From: JBBRYW01 sp038253945
GTDB taxonomy: Bacteria; Actinomycetota; Thermoleophilia; Gaiellales; Gaiellaceae
Assembly (NCBI GenBank): GCA_038253945.1
Contig: JBBSGR010000013.1
Coordinates: forward strand, 14,654-78,653
Reading direction: 5' to 3'
Length of the DNA stretch: 64,000 nucleotides
Shown here piece by piece: positions 1-7,834 of the stretch (positions within the stretch are counted from its first letter, which is position 1; each line of letters starts with the position of its first letter). Position numbers and translations under genes: made by a program. Under the pieces are notes generated by a model that worked only from the letters and a program-made list of their open reading frames with translations, did not search any database and had not been told where the DNA came from.

Positions 1-2
1 TG

Positions 3-464
3 GCCGGAGCGACGGTCTTCGCGGTCGAGCCCTCCTCCGAGCGGGCGGAGCTCGCCGAGCGGCTCGGCGCCGCTCGGGTCGTCGACCCGACTCGCGAGAA
101 TGCTCCGGCGGCCGTTCGCGAGGCGACCGGCGGCCTCGGGTCGGACATCGTCGTCGACGCCGTCGGCTCGCAGCTTCCGGCCGCGCTCGATCTTGTCCGC
201 CGGGCGGGCCGGATCCTCCTCTTCGGCGTCAACTCGCAGGCACGAGCCGAGGTTGCACAGCAGCGAATCACCCGGAACGAGCTGACGATCCTGGGAAGCT
301 ACGTCGGCGATCGCGTCTTCGGAGATGCGATCCGCTTGCTCGAGCAGGGGCGGCTCGACCTGGCGCCGCTCGTCACCCACCGGATCGGCCTCGAAGAGCT
401 GCCGGCCTCTGTCGACGAGCTTCGCGCCGGGCGCGCGGTCAAGGTCGAGGTCGAGTTCGCTTGA
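3..464 (+). CDS. Zn-dependent alcohol/polyol dehydrogenase, C-terminal part (cut by window edge)
   Basis: The reading frame is open from the window edge to a TGA at 462-464. It encodes the C-terminal half of a medium-chain dehydrogenase/reductase: the late Rossmann half with an acidic residue after a beta strand (VFAVEP), the segment GGLGSDIVVDAVGS and the usual tail that returns to the catalytic domain. The Zn-binding N-terminal half lies outside the window. The next genes are iolB and an IolE-like isomerase, so oxidation of a polyol such as an inositol is a reasonable guess. Substrate cannot be read from this fragment. Confidence 0.85.
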   Translation, partial: AGATVFAVEPSSERAELAERLGAARVVDPTRENAPAAVREATGGLGSDIVVDAVGSQLPAALDLVRRAGRILLFGVNSQARAEVAQQRITRNELTILGSYVGDRVFGDAIRLLEQGRLDLAPLVTHRIGLEELPASVDELRAGRAVKVEVEFA

Positions 465-495
465 CCGGCCGCTCGAGGCGCTTCTGACGAGCCGC

Positions 496-1299
496 TTGCT
501 CCACCCGGCCGGCGAATGGAACGAGATCACGCCCGCGCTCGCGGGCTGGCGCTACCTCTCGTTTCGGGTCGAGAGCCTCGACGGCGCAGAGGTCCGGCGG
601 ACCGGCGGCCAAGAGGCTGCGCTCGTCCTTCTCTCGGGCGGGTGCCGAGTGGAGACGGACGGGCACCGGTTCGAGCTGGGGCCCCGGGCGGGAGTCTTCG
701 GCGGCCTGCCCTGGACGCTCTACCTGCCACGTGACAGCGAGTACCGGATCGAGGGACGGGCCGAGGTCGCCCTGGCGAGCTGCCCCTGCCGGACCCGGCT
801 CGAGCCGATGCTGCAAACCCCCGAGCAGGTCGATGTCGAGATCCGAGGGGCCGGTAACGCGACGCGCCAGATCAACAACATGATCCAGCCGGGCTTTCCC
901 GCGGAGCGGATCCTCATCGTCGAGGTGCTCACGCCGGCCGGGAACTGGTCGAGCTACCCCCCGCACAAGCACGACGAGGACCGGCCGCCCGAGGAGGCCA
1001 TGCTCGAGGAGGTTTACTACTACCGGGCGACCGCCCCCGAAGCATTCGGACTGCAGCGGCTCTACAGCCCGCAGCACGGCGTCGACGAAGCCTGGGCGGT
1101 GCGCGACGGCGATCTCCTCCTCGTTCCGCACGGCTATCACCCCTTCACGGCGGCGCCCGGCTACGACTTCTACTACCTGAACGCGCTCGCCGGTGACCGT
1201 CACTCGATGGCCGCCTCCGACGACCCTGCGCTGGCGTGGATCCGGTCGACGTGGGAAGGCAGCGCGACGGATCCGCGGGTGCCGCTCGTGGCCGCATGA
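496..1299 (+). CDS. iolB: 5-deoxy-glucuronate isomerase (IolB)
   Basis: IolB isomerises 5-deoxy-D-glucuronate to 2-deoxy-5-keto-D-gluconate in myo-inositol catabolism. The protein shows the bicupin IolB pattern: an opening block around GEWNEITPALAGWRYLSF, the metal-site segment SSYPPHKHDEDRPPEEAMLEE with its His and Glu ligands, then EVYYYR and a C-terminal HGYHPFTAAPGYDFYYLN block. Length is about 267 residues, normal for the family. The start is uncertain because the frame runs open upstream without ATG; TTG at 496 (CTG at 484 as alternative) puts the N-terminus where the family begins. Its stop overlaps the next ATG by 4 nt, so the two are translationally coupled. Confidence 0.88.
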   Translation: MLHPAGEWNEITPALAGWRYLSFRVESLDGAEVRRTGGQEAALVLLSGGCRVETDGHRFELGPRAGVFGGLPWTLYLPRDSEYRIEGRAEVALASCPCRTRLEPMLQTPEQVDVEIRGAGNATRQINNMIQPGFPAERILIVEVLTPAGNWSSYPPHKHDEDRPPEEAMLEEVYYYRATAPEAFGLQRLYSPQHGVDEAWAVRDGDLLLVPHGYHPFTAAPGYDFYYLNALAGDRHSMAASDDPALAWIRSTWEGSATDPRVPLVAA

Positions 1300-2207
1300 C
1301 GCTGCGTGTCGCGAACGCCCCGCTCTCGTACGGCGCGTTCGAGCTGACCGTCGGCATCTTCCCGAACGTGCCCGGGCCCGACGAGCTTCTGGCCGCGATG
1401 GCCGAGGCGGGCTACGAAGGCACCGAGCTCGGCCCGCCGGGCTACCTCGGCCACTTAGACGAGCTGGGCTCGCGGCTCGAGCGTCACGGCCTCGAGCTCA
1501 CCGGAGGCTGGTGCCCGATCCGCTTCAGCGAGCCCGAGTTCTGGGATGAGGATCTCTTGGTGCTGAGCCGGACGCTCGACCTGTTCGACGCCGCGGGCGC
1601 GGCGGCGCGCGCGCATCCGGTCTTCGGCGACGGCGGGTCCGACGCGCGGCGTGCGAACCCGGGGCGAGGCCGGCAAGATGCCTCGCTTCGACTCGACGAC
1701 TCCGGCTGGGCGCGCTTCGCGGAAGGCCTCGCGCGTGCACAGGACGTCGCGGGGGAGCGCGGTTTCGAGCCGACGTTCCATGCGCACACGAGCACGTTCG
1801 TCGAGGCGCCGTCGGAGATCGATCGACTCCTCGACCTCACGGAGATCGGGCTGCTGGTCGACACGGGCCACCTCTTGCTCGGCGGCTCCGACCCGGTGCA
1901 CGCGCTTCGCGACTGGGGAGCGCGAGTGAACTACGTCCATGTGAAGGATGTGCGCCTCGACGTCCTGCGCGGCGTCGTCGCCGATCGAGCCGACGCCGTC
2001 GAGGCCTGGCGGCGCGGCATCTTCTGCGAGCTCGGCGTCGGGGACGTCGACCTCGAGGCGTTCTTTCACGAGCTGGAGCGAGTGGGCTACGACGGCTGGA
2101 TCTGCGTCGAGCAGGACCGGATCCCGCGCGCCGACGAGCCGCTTTCCGAGGCGGCCGAGGCGCAGGTGCGAAACCGGGAGTGGCTGCGTCAGCACGTTGG
2201 ACTGTGA
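1296..2207 (+). CDS. IolE-like sugar phosphate isomerase/epimerase (inosose dehydratase family)
   Basis: A TIM-barrel protein of 303 residues of the AP-endonuclease-2/xylose-isomerase-like superfamily. Visible marks are NAPLSYGAFE at the N-terminus, EAGYEGTELGPPGYLG, a His segment FEPTFHAHTSTFVE, GLLVDTGHLLLGG (metal ligands), VNYVHVKDVRLDVL and a closing GWICVEQD, as in 2-keto-myo-inositol dehydratases. ATG at 1296 overlaps the iolB stop (ATGA). Context supports inosose dehydratase, but this superfamily also contains epimerases, so the exact reaction is inferred from neighbours. Confidence 0.82.
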   Translation: MTLRVANAPLSYGAFELTVGIFPNVPGPDELLAAMAEAGYEGTELGPPGYLGHLDELGSRLERHGLELTGGWCPIRFSEPEFWDEDLLVLSRTLDLFDAAGAAARAHPVFGDGGSDARRANPGRGRQDASLRLDDSGWARFAEGLARAQDVAGERGFEPTFHAHTSTFVEAPSEIDRLLDLTEIGLLVDTGHLLLGGSDPVHALRDWGARVNYVHVKDVRLDVLRGVVADRADAVEAWRRGIFCELGVGDVDLEAFFHELERVGYDGWICVEQDRIPRADEPLSEAAEAQVRNREWLRQHVGL

Positions 2208-2244
2208 GGGCGGCGCACGATGCCTACCGCGGCGCCTCGCCCCG

Positions 2245-2281
2245 GCGCGCGCGGAGGCTCGATTCCAACCTCCGCGGCGCG
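2245..2281. terminator. GC-rich hairpin between convergent genes
   Basis: GCGGAGG (2251-2257) pairs with CCTCCGC (2269-2275) across an 11-nt loop, extended by outer GC pairs. It sits between the end of the iol genes and the end of the leftward cold-shock gene, so it could terminate both. There is no clear U-tract. Confidence 0.45.
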
Positions 2282-2295
2282 CTCGAGACGCTCGC

Positions 2296-2502
2296 TTAGG
2301 CGACCGGGCTGACGTTCGTTGCCTGCGGGCCTTTCTGCCCCTCGGTCGGCTCGAACTCGACCTTCGCTCCCTCGGCGAGGCTCTTGAAGCCCTCGCCGGC
2401 GATGTCACTGTGATGGACGAAGAGGTCCTTCCCACCGCCTTCGGGCGTGATGAAGCCGTACCCCTTGTCGTCGTTGAACCACTTGACGATTCCTGTTGCC
2501 AT
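2296..2502 (-). CDS. Cold-shock domain protein (CspA family)
   Basis: A 68-residue single cold-shock domain that binds single-stranded RNA/DNA. Both RNA-binding motifs are present: RNP1-like KGYGFITPE and RNP2-like LFVHHSDI, preceded by GIVKWFNDDKG. ATG at 2502 was chosen over the in-frame GTG at 2511 because GGAGGTG lies about 7 nt upstream of the ATG and covers the GTG. It is monocistronic, facing the iol genes. Confidence 0.97.
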   Translation of the reverse strand: MATGIVKWFNDDKGYGFITPEGGGKDLFVHHSDIAGEGFKSLAEGAKVEFEPTEGQKGPQATNVSPVA

Positions 2503-2670
2503 TGCACTCACCTCCCTGCGTGATCACGAACAAGCAAGTGAGGCGGTCAGACCACATCCAGTACTCGTCCTTGGTTGCCAGCCGAGCATACCTTTCCTTT
2601 CCCTTCGTCGCCTGTTTGCTGGCGTCTGTTCGCGGGTCCGGCTCACGCGATGTCGTACAGTCATCGCCTA

Positions 2671-3006
2671 ATGGACGAAGAGGTCATTCCCGTCCTGCGG
2701 GTCGAAGACGCTGGGCGAGCGGTCGCGTGGTACGAGCAGCTTGGATTTCGCAAGCAGTGGGAGCATCAGTTCGAGCCGGGGTTTCCGCTGTTCGTGTCGA
2801 TTGCGCGCGGGAGCGTGAGGATCTACCTCTCAGAGCACACCGGTGACGCGACTCCGAACACTCTCATTCACCTGAATGTGCGCGACATCGACTTGATCGC
2901 GGCCGTACTCGGAGTCGCGGTTGACGAGAACGGGCTCGCCGGCCGTGAGTGCGATGTCGAGGACCCGGACGGCAACCGCCTCCGGATTGCCACTCCGCGC
3001 ACGTAA
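2671..3006 (+). CDS. Glyoxalase/bleomycin-resistance (VOC) family protein
   Basis: About 111 residues with one pair of beta-alpha-beta-beta-beta modules: IPVLRVEDAGRAVAWYEQLGF at the N-terminus and a C-terminal DPDGNRLRIATP, typical of bleomycin-resistance-type VOC proteins. ATG 2671 fits the family start; ATG 2650 in the same frame is the alternative. Function within VOC (drug binding, dioxygenase or isomerase) is not predictable from the sequence. Confidence 0.8.
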   Translation: MDEEVIPVLRVEDAGRAVAWYEQLGFRKQWEHQFEPGFPLFVSIARGSVRIYLSEHTGDATPNTLIHLNVRDIDLIAAVLGVAVDENGLAGRECDVEDPDGNRLRIATPRT

Positions 3007-3078
3007 CGCTCGGAGTGTCCTCGCGAACACTCGGTGAGGCGACGTTCTACGGCTGTCTGCGGCGGGGAGTAAGGCGTC

Positions 3079-3165
3079 ATGCGAACTATCACCTGGGTCG
3101 GCGTCTTCCTCGCAATGGTCTTCGTGACCCCGGTAATCGTCAGGGCCAGGGAACAGAACCACTAG
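3079..3165 (+). CDS. Possible 28-residue membrane peptide
   Basis: ATG 3079 to TAG 3165 encodes a short peptide with one hydrophobic stretch (TWVGVFLAMVFVTPVIV) ending in charged residues, like many small membrane proteins. A GGGGAGTAAGG stretch precedes the start. Another hydrophobic open stretch follows without an obvious start. No family recognised; could be chance coding in the 3007-3301 interval. Confidence 0.25.
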   Translation: MRTITWVGVFLAMVFVTPVIVRAREQNH

Positions 3166-3301
3166 CACTGTTGTCTTCATCAGCGCATGCGCGGCTATCT
3201 CCGTGGTGATCCTGTACGTCCTTTGGCGCATCACGAAGCCGCGGCAATAAGCGCGCTCGCTCGGGGCATTCCCGAACTGGCCAGGCAAGAGGACTCGTTG
3301 G

Positions 3302-4153
3302 CTAACTCTCTCGGGAGTGGCTGGCTTCGCGCAGCACGGCGATGACTTCGCGGAGCCAACGGCGCGCCCGGTCGATGTTCGGCCCTGGTGGAGCTAGGTC
3401 GGCGGTGTCCGCTTGCAGCTCGCTCATCACGAGCATGGCACGCAGCGGGTCGGGTTCGGTGAGGGCCTCCGCGATTCGCTCGGCGAGTCGTCCCGGCTTC
3501 ACGGGGAGCGCTTGCACACGATCAGCGAGACGTTTGCTCGTCGGCTGCCACACCCGGTTCAGTGCGTAGACGATTCGGAGCACCCGCACAGCGTCGTGGT
3601 AGAGGTACTCGACGAGCGCAAGCCGCTCGCCCGGCCGCGCGAGCGTGAGGAACCCCGCCGGATGGAAGCCGCCCCACGTCAGTGCTGCGTCCTCGATCTG
3701 TGCCGCCGCGAGTGCTTCCGGGTAGATGCCGAGTCGCTGTTGCCAAGTCTCTAGCAGGCCCCGCGTACGGAGAGCGATTCCGCTGGCAAGGGCCTCAGCC
3801 GCGGCGGGTTGCTCGCCCGAAACGAGCGCGGCGACTGACGGCTCGGCAAAATCGTGTGGCCACCAGATCGTTTCGATCGGGACACCTTCGTAGTAGCCGA
3901 AGACGCGCGAAACCTCGGTCCCCTGGACGCCCCACGTGTCGAGGTTGCCGAGGCCCACCCCACTGGCGTGCGCGAAGCATTCCGCGAGATCGAGCCGCGT
4001 CGTCGTGACGAGAAGCATCTCAATGTCCGAAATCTCGTCGGCGACGCCGCGCGAGACGCTGCCCGTCAGCACGACCTCTTCGACAACAGGCGGGAGCGCA
4101 GCGGCGATCCGCTCTGCAACCTCCCGTAGTTCGCGTGTTCTGCATGTCGGCAC
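3302..4153 (-). CDS. Nucleotidyltransferase-domain protein
   Basis: A 283-residue protein with an N-terminal minimal nucleotidyltransferase core: LTGSVSRGVADEISDIEMLL carries the GS-x10-D-x-E/D motif, though the second acidic position is Glu in SDIE. The C-terminal half is helical. Start is GTG 4153. Such proteins transfer a nucleotide to proteins, RNA or small molecules (antibiotic adenylyltransferases, toxin-antitoxin enzymes). Target unknown. A second nucleotidyltransferase-like gene lies directly upstream in the same direction. Confidence 0.75.
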   Translation of the reverse strand: MPTCRTRELREVAERIAAALPPVVEEVVLTGSVSRGVADEISDIEMLLVTTTRLDLAECFAHASGVGLGNLDTWGVQGTEVSRVFGYYEGVPIETIWWPHDFAEPSVAALVSGEQPAAAEALASGIALRTRGLLETWQQRLGIYPEALAAAQIEDAALTWGGFHPAGFLTLARPGERLALVEYLYHDAVRVLRIVYALNRVWQPTSKRLADRVQALPVKPGRLAERIAEALTEPDPLRAMLVMSELQADTADLAPPGPNIDRARRWLREVIAVLREASHSRES

Positions 4154-4234
4154 GCAGCGAATCTATCGTCGCAGCCGCTATCAGAACCACCAGGTTCTGA
4201 AAGTGTCGATCTCCCCGATGTGCAGGTCGCCGGC

Positions 4235-4870
4235 TCACGCGATGTCGCCGCGTGCCACGAGGCGCACGGCGCTCAGGCGCGTGAGCACCGCGTCCTGGAG
4301 AGCAGTGGCAACTGCCTCGCCGAGCTCGCGTTCACGTGCCGCTCGTGCGGCCATGTAGCGGTCTACCGCCTCGGCGATCGAACGCGGCGGTTCCTTGACA
4401 CCGAGCGGACCGAGCAGATGCTCGTACAGCGGCCCGTGAAGGTGGGCACTCACGAGAGCATCGTTGCGGGCGAGCTGCTTGCCCCCGAGCCAGAGGATCC
4501 AATCCCAGAAGTGGCGGTCGATCGCGGCGAGCGTGTCCGACCGCGCCTCCCACGGCGGCTCGAGCCGAGGCGGTCGTTCGAAGACGAGGTCCACCTTGAA
4601 AGCACCCGGCAGGATCAGCATGTAGTAGCTCGCCCCCTCGCTGAGCCGGTCCCACTGCGCGGCAAGCGGCGACAGCGGCTCGAGCAGCCGAGGAAGGTCG
4701 CTGCGCAGACGGTGGAAGTCGTCGGTCTCGACGAGAAGGTCGATGTCGGACAGGTCGGTTGCATGGCCTTCCGCACGCAAGCCAACGAGTCGGACGGAGA
4801 GCACGCTCGGGTGAGCCACGAGTAGCTCCGAGATGCGCGCCACCAGATCCACGCAGGCGAAGCTTGCCAC
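4235..4870 (-). CDS. Nucleotidyltransferase-like protein
   Basis: The core motif reads VGLRAEGHATDLSDIDLLVE, with the DxD pair (SDID) but a variant GS motif (GL in place of GS), followed by a helical domain, so catalysis is less certain than in the neighbour. The frame is open to 4987, but that start would run over the ribosome-binding site of the rightward gene at 4978; GTG 4870, just before the first helix, is preferred. The 81 nt before the 3302-4153 gene shows no strong signal. Confidence 0.65.
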   Translation of the reverse strand: MASFACVDLVARISELLVAHPSVLSVRLVGLRAEGHATDLSDIDLLVETDDFHRLRSDLPRLLEPLSPLAAQWDRLSEGASYYMLILPGAFKVDLVFERPPRLEPPWEARSDTLAAIDRHFWDWILWLGGKQLARNDALVSAHLHGPLYEHLLGPLGVKEPPRSIAEAVDRYMAARAARERELGEAVATALQDAVLTRLSAVRLVARGDIA

Positions 4871-4977
4871 GCGGGTGATCGGATCGAGCTTGCGCGCTTC
4901 CCGTGGGACAGGATTCGAATCGTCCGTCGCTGGTACAAGGGCGGCACCGACGTCAAGCGAAACTGGGAGGGAACTCC

Positions 4978-5412
4978 ATGGCGGCAAAGTCAGATTTCAC
5001 AGAGCAGGAGTGGGAAGCAATGCACAAGGGCGTGTCCGGCGCCGGGCTGCTCGTATCTGTCAGCGACCCCGGCTTCTTCGACACCTTCAAGGAGGCGGGA
5101 GCTCTGGCGAAGCACCTGGCCGGCGCGCGCAAGAACAGCTCGAGCGAGCTCCTTCGAGAGCTCGCCGAGACGCGGGGGACCGGGTTCGGGCTCAGATCTT
5201 CCCGCGCGGAGCTCGAGAGCGAGACGCTCGAGGCGCTCCGCGCGGCGATAGCGGCGCTCCAGGCGAAGGCGCCCCAGGAGGTCGAGACCTACCGCACGTT
5301 CGTCGTGGAGGTCGCCGAGTCGGTTGCCGGTGCGGCTGAGGGTGGAGCCGATGCCGAAGGCGCCGCGCTCGATCGGATCAAGTCGGCGCTCGGAGGTGCC
5401 TCGGCCGCGTAA
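4978..5412 (+). CDS. Conserved hypothetical protein (helical, ~144 aa)
   Basis: I do not recognise the family with confidence. ATG 4978 is preceded by GGGAGGGAACTCC, a strong ribosome-binding site. The N-terminus (FTEQEWEAMHKGVSGAGLLVS) is followed by helical, Ala/Glu-rich sequence. No signal peptide or membrane segment. The opening resembles small soluble proteins with a TerB-like helical look, but I would not assign a function. Confidence 0.75.
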   Translation: MAAKSDFTEQEWEAMHKGVSGAGLLVSVSDPGFFDTFKEAGALAKHLAGARKNSSSELLRELAETRGTGFGLRSSRAELESETLEALRAAIAALQAKAPQEVETYRTFVVEVAESVAGAAEGGADAEGAALDRIKSALGGASAA

Positions 5413-5426
5413 GGGGGCACTCCGCG

Positions 5427-5852
5427 CTAGCTCGGTGGACTCATCGTCATGAAGGCCATCGAGCGAGCCGCGCCAAGAAGCTCCTCGTCGGCCGAGACGA
5501 GCACGGTCTCGGGGTCGGCAACACACTCGAGTGAAGCAAGATGAACTGCGTCGTAGGCTCGGAGGCGATGCTGGTCGGCCAGCTCGCCCGCGCGGCGGGC
5601 GAGCGCGGTGGTCAGCTCGACTCGGTCGACGGCGGCCCAGAGCGCCTCGATCCGGCGGCGCGCGATCCCGACTTGCCGTGCTCCAAGACGACTCATACGC
5701 TGCGCCCTCCCGACCGCCGCGCGCGCTTCGGGATAGAGCAAGAGCGACGAGACTCGGCGGTCCGCGCCGAGCCACAGCTCCGCAACCTCGGCGGCGCCGC
5801 GCTCCGGGACGAGCAGCTTGACGAACGCCGACGTGTCGAGGTAGGCGATCAG
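5427..5852 (-). CDS. VapC-like PIN-domain toxin
   Basis: The PIN-domain acidic residues are visible: IAYLDTSAFVKLL (first Asp), an internal LYPEARAAV (Glu), RAYDAVHLASL (Asp) and LVSADEELL (Asp), as in VapC endoribonucleases that cut tRNA or rRNA. About 141 residues. It lacks an ATG; the best start is CTG 5852, overlapping the TGA of the upstream antitoxin gene. Gene order antitoxin-toxin with overlap is typical of vapBC. Confidence 0.88.
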   Translation of the reverse strand: MIAYLDTSAFVKLLVPERGAAEVAELWLGADRRVSSLLLYPEARAAVGRAQRMSRLGARQVGIARRRIEALWAAVDRVELTTALARRAGELADQHRLRAYDAVHLASLECVADPETVLVSADEELLGAARSMAFMTMSPPS

Positions 5853-6106
5853 CGCCTGTCTTCGAGCACCAGATCGCTCAGCGGCCCCGCGCCATCCATC
5901 GGCTTCGGCAGCTTCCCGCGCCACGGACGCGGCGCTGGCGTAACAACACCCTGCCGGACCAACCGATCGATAGTCCGCTCGCCCTCGACGGGCACGAGCC
6001 GCGCCACCGCCTTGCCCCGATCGGTGACGACGACCTCCTCACCCTCGCGGATGCGCTTCACCCAACGGCTGAGATCGGCGCGGAGATCGCGGATGCCCAC
6101 CTCCAT
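5849..6106 (-). CDS. VapB/Phd-like antitoxin
   Basis: Phd/YefM-type N-terminus (MEVGIRDLRADLSRWVKRI) followed by VVVTDRGKAVARLVP, the hallmark beta hairpin of these antitoxins, then a Pro-rich tail that would wrap the toxin. ATG 6106 fits the family; an upstream in-frame ATG at 6127 exists. Overlaps the toxin gene, and probably represses its own operon. Confidence 0.88.
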   Translation of the reverse strand: MEVGIRDLRADLSRWVKRIREGEEVVVTDRGKAVARLVPVEGERTIDRLVRQGVVTPAPRPWRGKLPKPMDGAGPLSDLVLEDRR

Positions 6107-6148
6107 ACGACGGCATTGTAGCGACATCGACGTGTGGACTCATCGCGC

Positions 6149-6848
6149 TCAGGCGGGGGCAACGGGGTGGCAGGCGAAGAAAAGGTCCTCCGGATCGAGC
6201 TCGCGCTTGATCCCCCGCAGGCGGCGCACCGTCTCGGGTGGGAACAGGGCGCTCGACTCGACCGTGCGCTCGGTGAAGTTGAAGTACGTGCGGCCCGGGT
6301 CGTAAGGCTCGTGGTGGGAGTCGGCGCGCCGAACCTCGCCGTCGGCGGTCACGATCTCCGCTGAGAGGACGCTGTTCGCGGCGAGTCCGTACTTGCGACC
6401 GAGCCAACCAAGCCCGCCTCCGAGCGTGTAGCCGACGACGCCGATGTGGGGCGCGCTGCCCGCGAGCCCGGCGAGCCCGTCCTTGGCACCGGCACGGCGA
6501 CCTCGTCCCACTGCACGCGGCCTCGACGCGGGCCCGGCCGGCCTCGGCATCGATCTCGACGCCTCGCATCCGCTCGGTCTTGAGCAAGATCGCGCCCCCG
6601 AGCGAGGCCAGCGCGGTGGAGAAATGCCCGGTCGCCTGGGGCGCCACCCGAACGCCGTGCTCGCGTGCGAAGTCGACGACCGCGACGACGTCCTCGGCCG
6701 ACTCGGGAAAGGCGACCGCGATCGGTTGCTGGTCGTGTGCGAGATTCCAGCCAAGGCGCTTGGCGTCCCACTCGGCGTCACCAGCGCTCAGGACGGCCAG
6801 CCGGGAGCGCAAGGATGCAAGGTCAGCGGTCAGCGCGGTATCGGTCAT
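6149..6848 (-). pseudogene. FAD-binding oxidoreductase (berberine-bridge type), internally deleted and frameshifted
   Basis: The N-terminal part from ATG 6848 (MTDTALTADLASLR...) contains a PCMH-type FAD domain (PIAVAFPESAEDVVAVVDFA, RVAPQATGH). The frame shifts near 6490 to a second frame with VGYTLGGGLGWLGRKYGLA and SAEIVTADGEVRR. The sequence then jumps directly to the family's C-terminal block (YDPGRTYFNFTE ... LDPEDLFFACHPV), so about 200 residues of substrate domain are missing. It is not functional as it stands. The start follows a good GGGAGGAAG site shared with the decayed upstream gene. Confidence 0.82.
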
Positions 6849-7646
6849 TCTTCCTCCCTTTCGATTCGCCCGCCATGGCGGGAGTGGCTTTTTCGTCTGT
6901 TTCTCTGGCGAGTGACAGTTCCGGCCGCGAAGACCGCGGCCTTCATCGCCAGGAAGCGGCCGCTTGCTTCCGCCTCCGCGAGCGGCTTTCACCAGCGCTC
7001 GACCATGCCTACGGGGGGCTTCCTCGAAGCCTCGGCAGCCTCCAGGTGACCGTCGGGCAGTTGATGCATGAAGTCCTAGGTGAGCCTGATCCCGTGCGAT
7101 TCGACTGTCAGGTCGGTGAGTCCCGCGTCGAGGAGGAGACGCGGTAGTGCCCGCCCGATCTGCCCGTGCTTGATCCCGTCGCTGATGGCCTGGACGATCG
7201 ACCGGGTGTCCTCGCGGTCGGGATGGTCGTAGATCTCGGCGTCCCAGTCGAAGTCGGAGATCACGATCCGTCCGCCGCGGCGGGTCACGCGCTCGAGCTC
7301 GGGCGATTGCCTCGGCCGGGTCGCCGTCGAGGTGCATCAGCACGCGCTCGCAGCGGCAGGCGTCGAAGCTTGCATCCTCGAAGGGCAGGGCGAAGGCATC
7401 GGCGAGCGTGAGCTCGATCGGCAGTGCGTCCCGCTCGCTCCGCAGCCGCGCAACGTCGACCATCGCCTCGCTGACGTCGACGCCGACGACGCAGCCCTCC
7501 GGGCCGACGACACGCGCGAGCTCGCGGGCGTCGTCGCCCGTTCCGCAGCCGAGGTCGAGGACGTGTGCGTCCTCCGATAGCGAGAGCAGCTCGAGCAGCC
7601 GTGGCTTCAGCGCCCGCACGTCGGCGAGGGAATTGGCCGCGTCCAT
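6845..7646 (-). pseudogene. SAM-dependent methyltransferase (UbiE-like), frameshifted with in-frame stops
   Basis: From 7646 the frame encodes the SAM motif HVLDLGCGTGDDARELARVV and ADAFALPFEDASFDAC. A 1-nt shift near 7300 moves it to ELERVTRRGGRIVISDFDWD. After a TAG at 7076 the same frame continues with methyltransferase-like C-terminal sequence (EAEASGRFLAMKAAVFAAG), with another stop on the way. That makes one frameshift and two nonsense codons. It overlaps the oxidoreductase pseudogene start (ATGA), so this was once a two-gene operon. Confidence 0.8.
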
Positions 7647-7834
7647 GAACTCGACGAAGCCTAGGACACGCCCGCAGTTTTGGAATCGGGGATCTCCCTA
7701 CGAATTGCCCGAGAGCGCCCTGCTCGGAGCTGAGCTTCGCAGCGAGCTGAGCGCGCGATCGGATCGCGAGCAGATGAAGAGCACGCGCGGCCGGGCGAGG
7801 CCGCACCAGCGCCGCCTCGCCCAGCCGGTCGCGG

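Noticed and set aside
439..1203. Long leftward open frame over iolB
   Set aside because: Composition-driven shadow; the rightward frame has clear IolB motifs.
4880..4950. GGATTCGAATC resembles a tRNA T-loop
   Set aside because: The flanking bases do not form a 5-bp T-stem, and no anticodon or acceptor arms fit around it.
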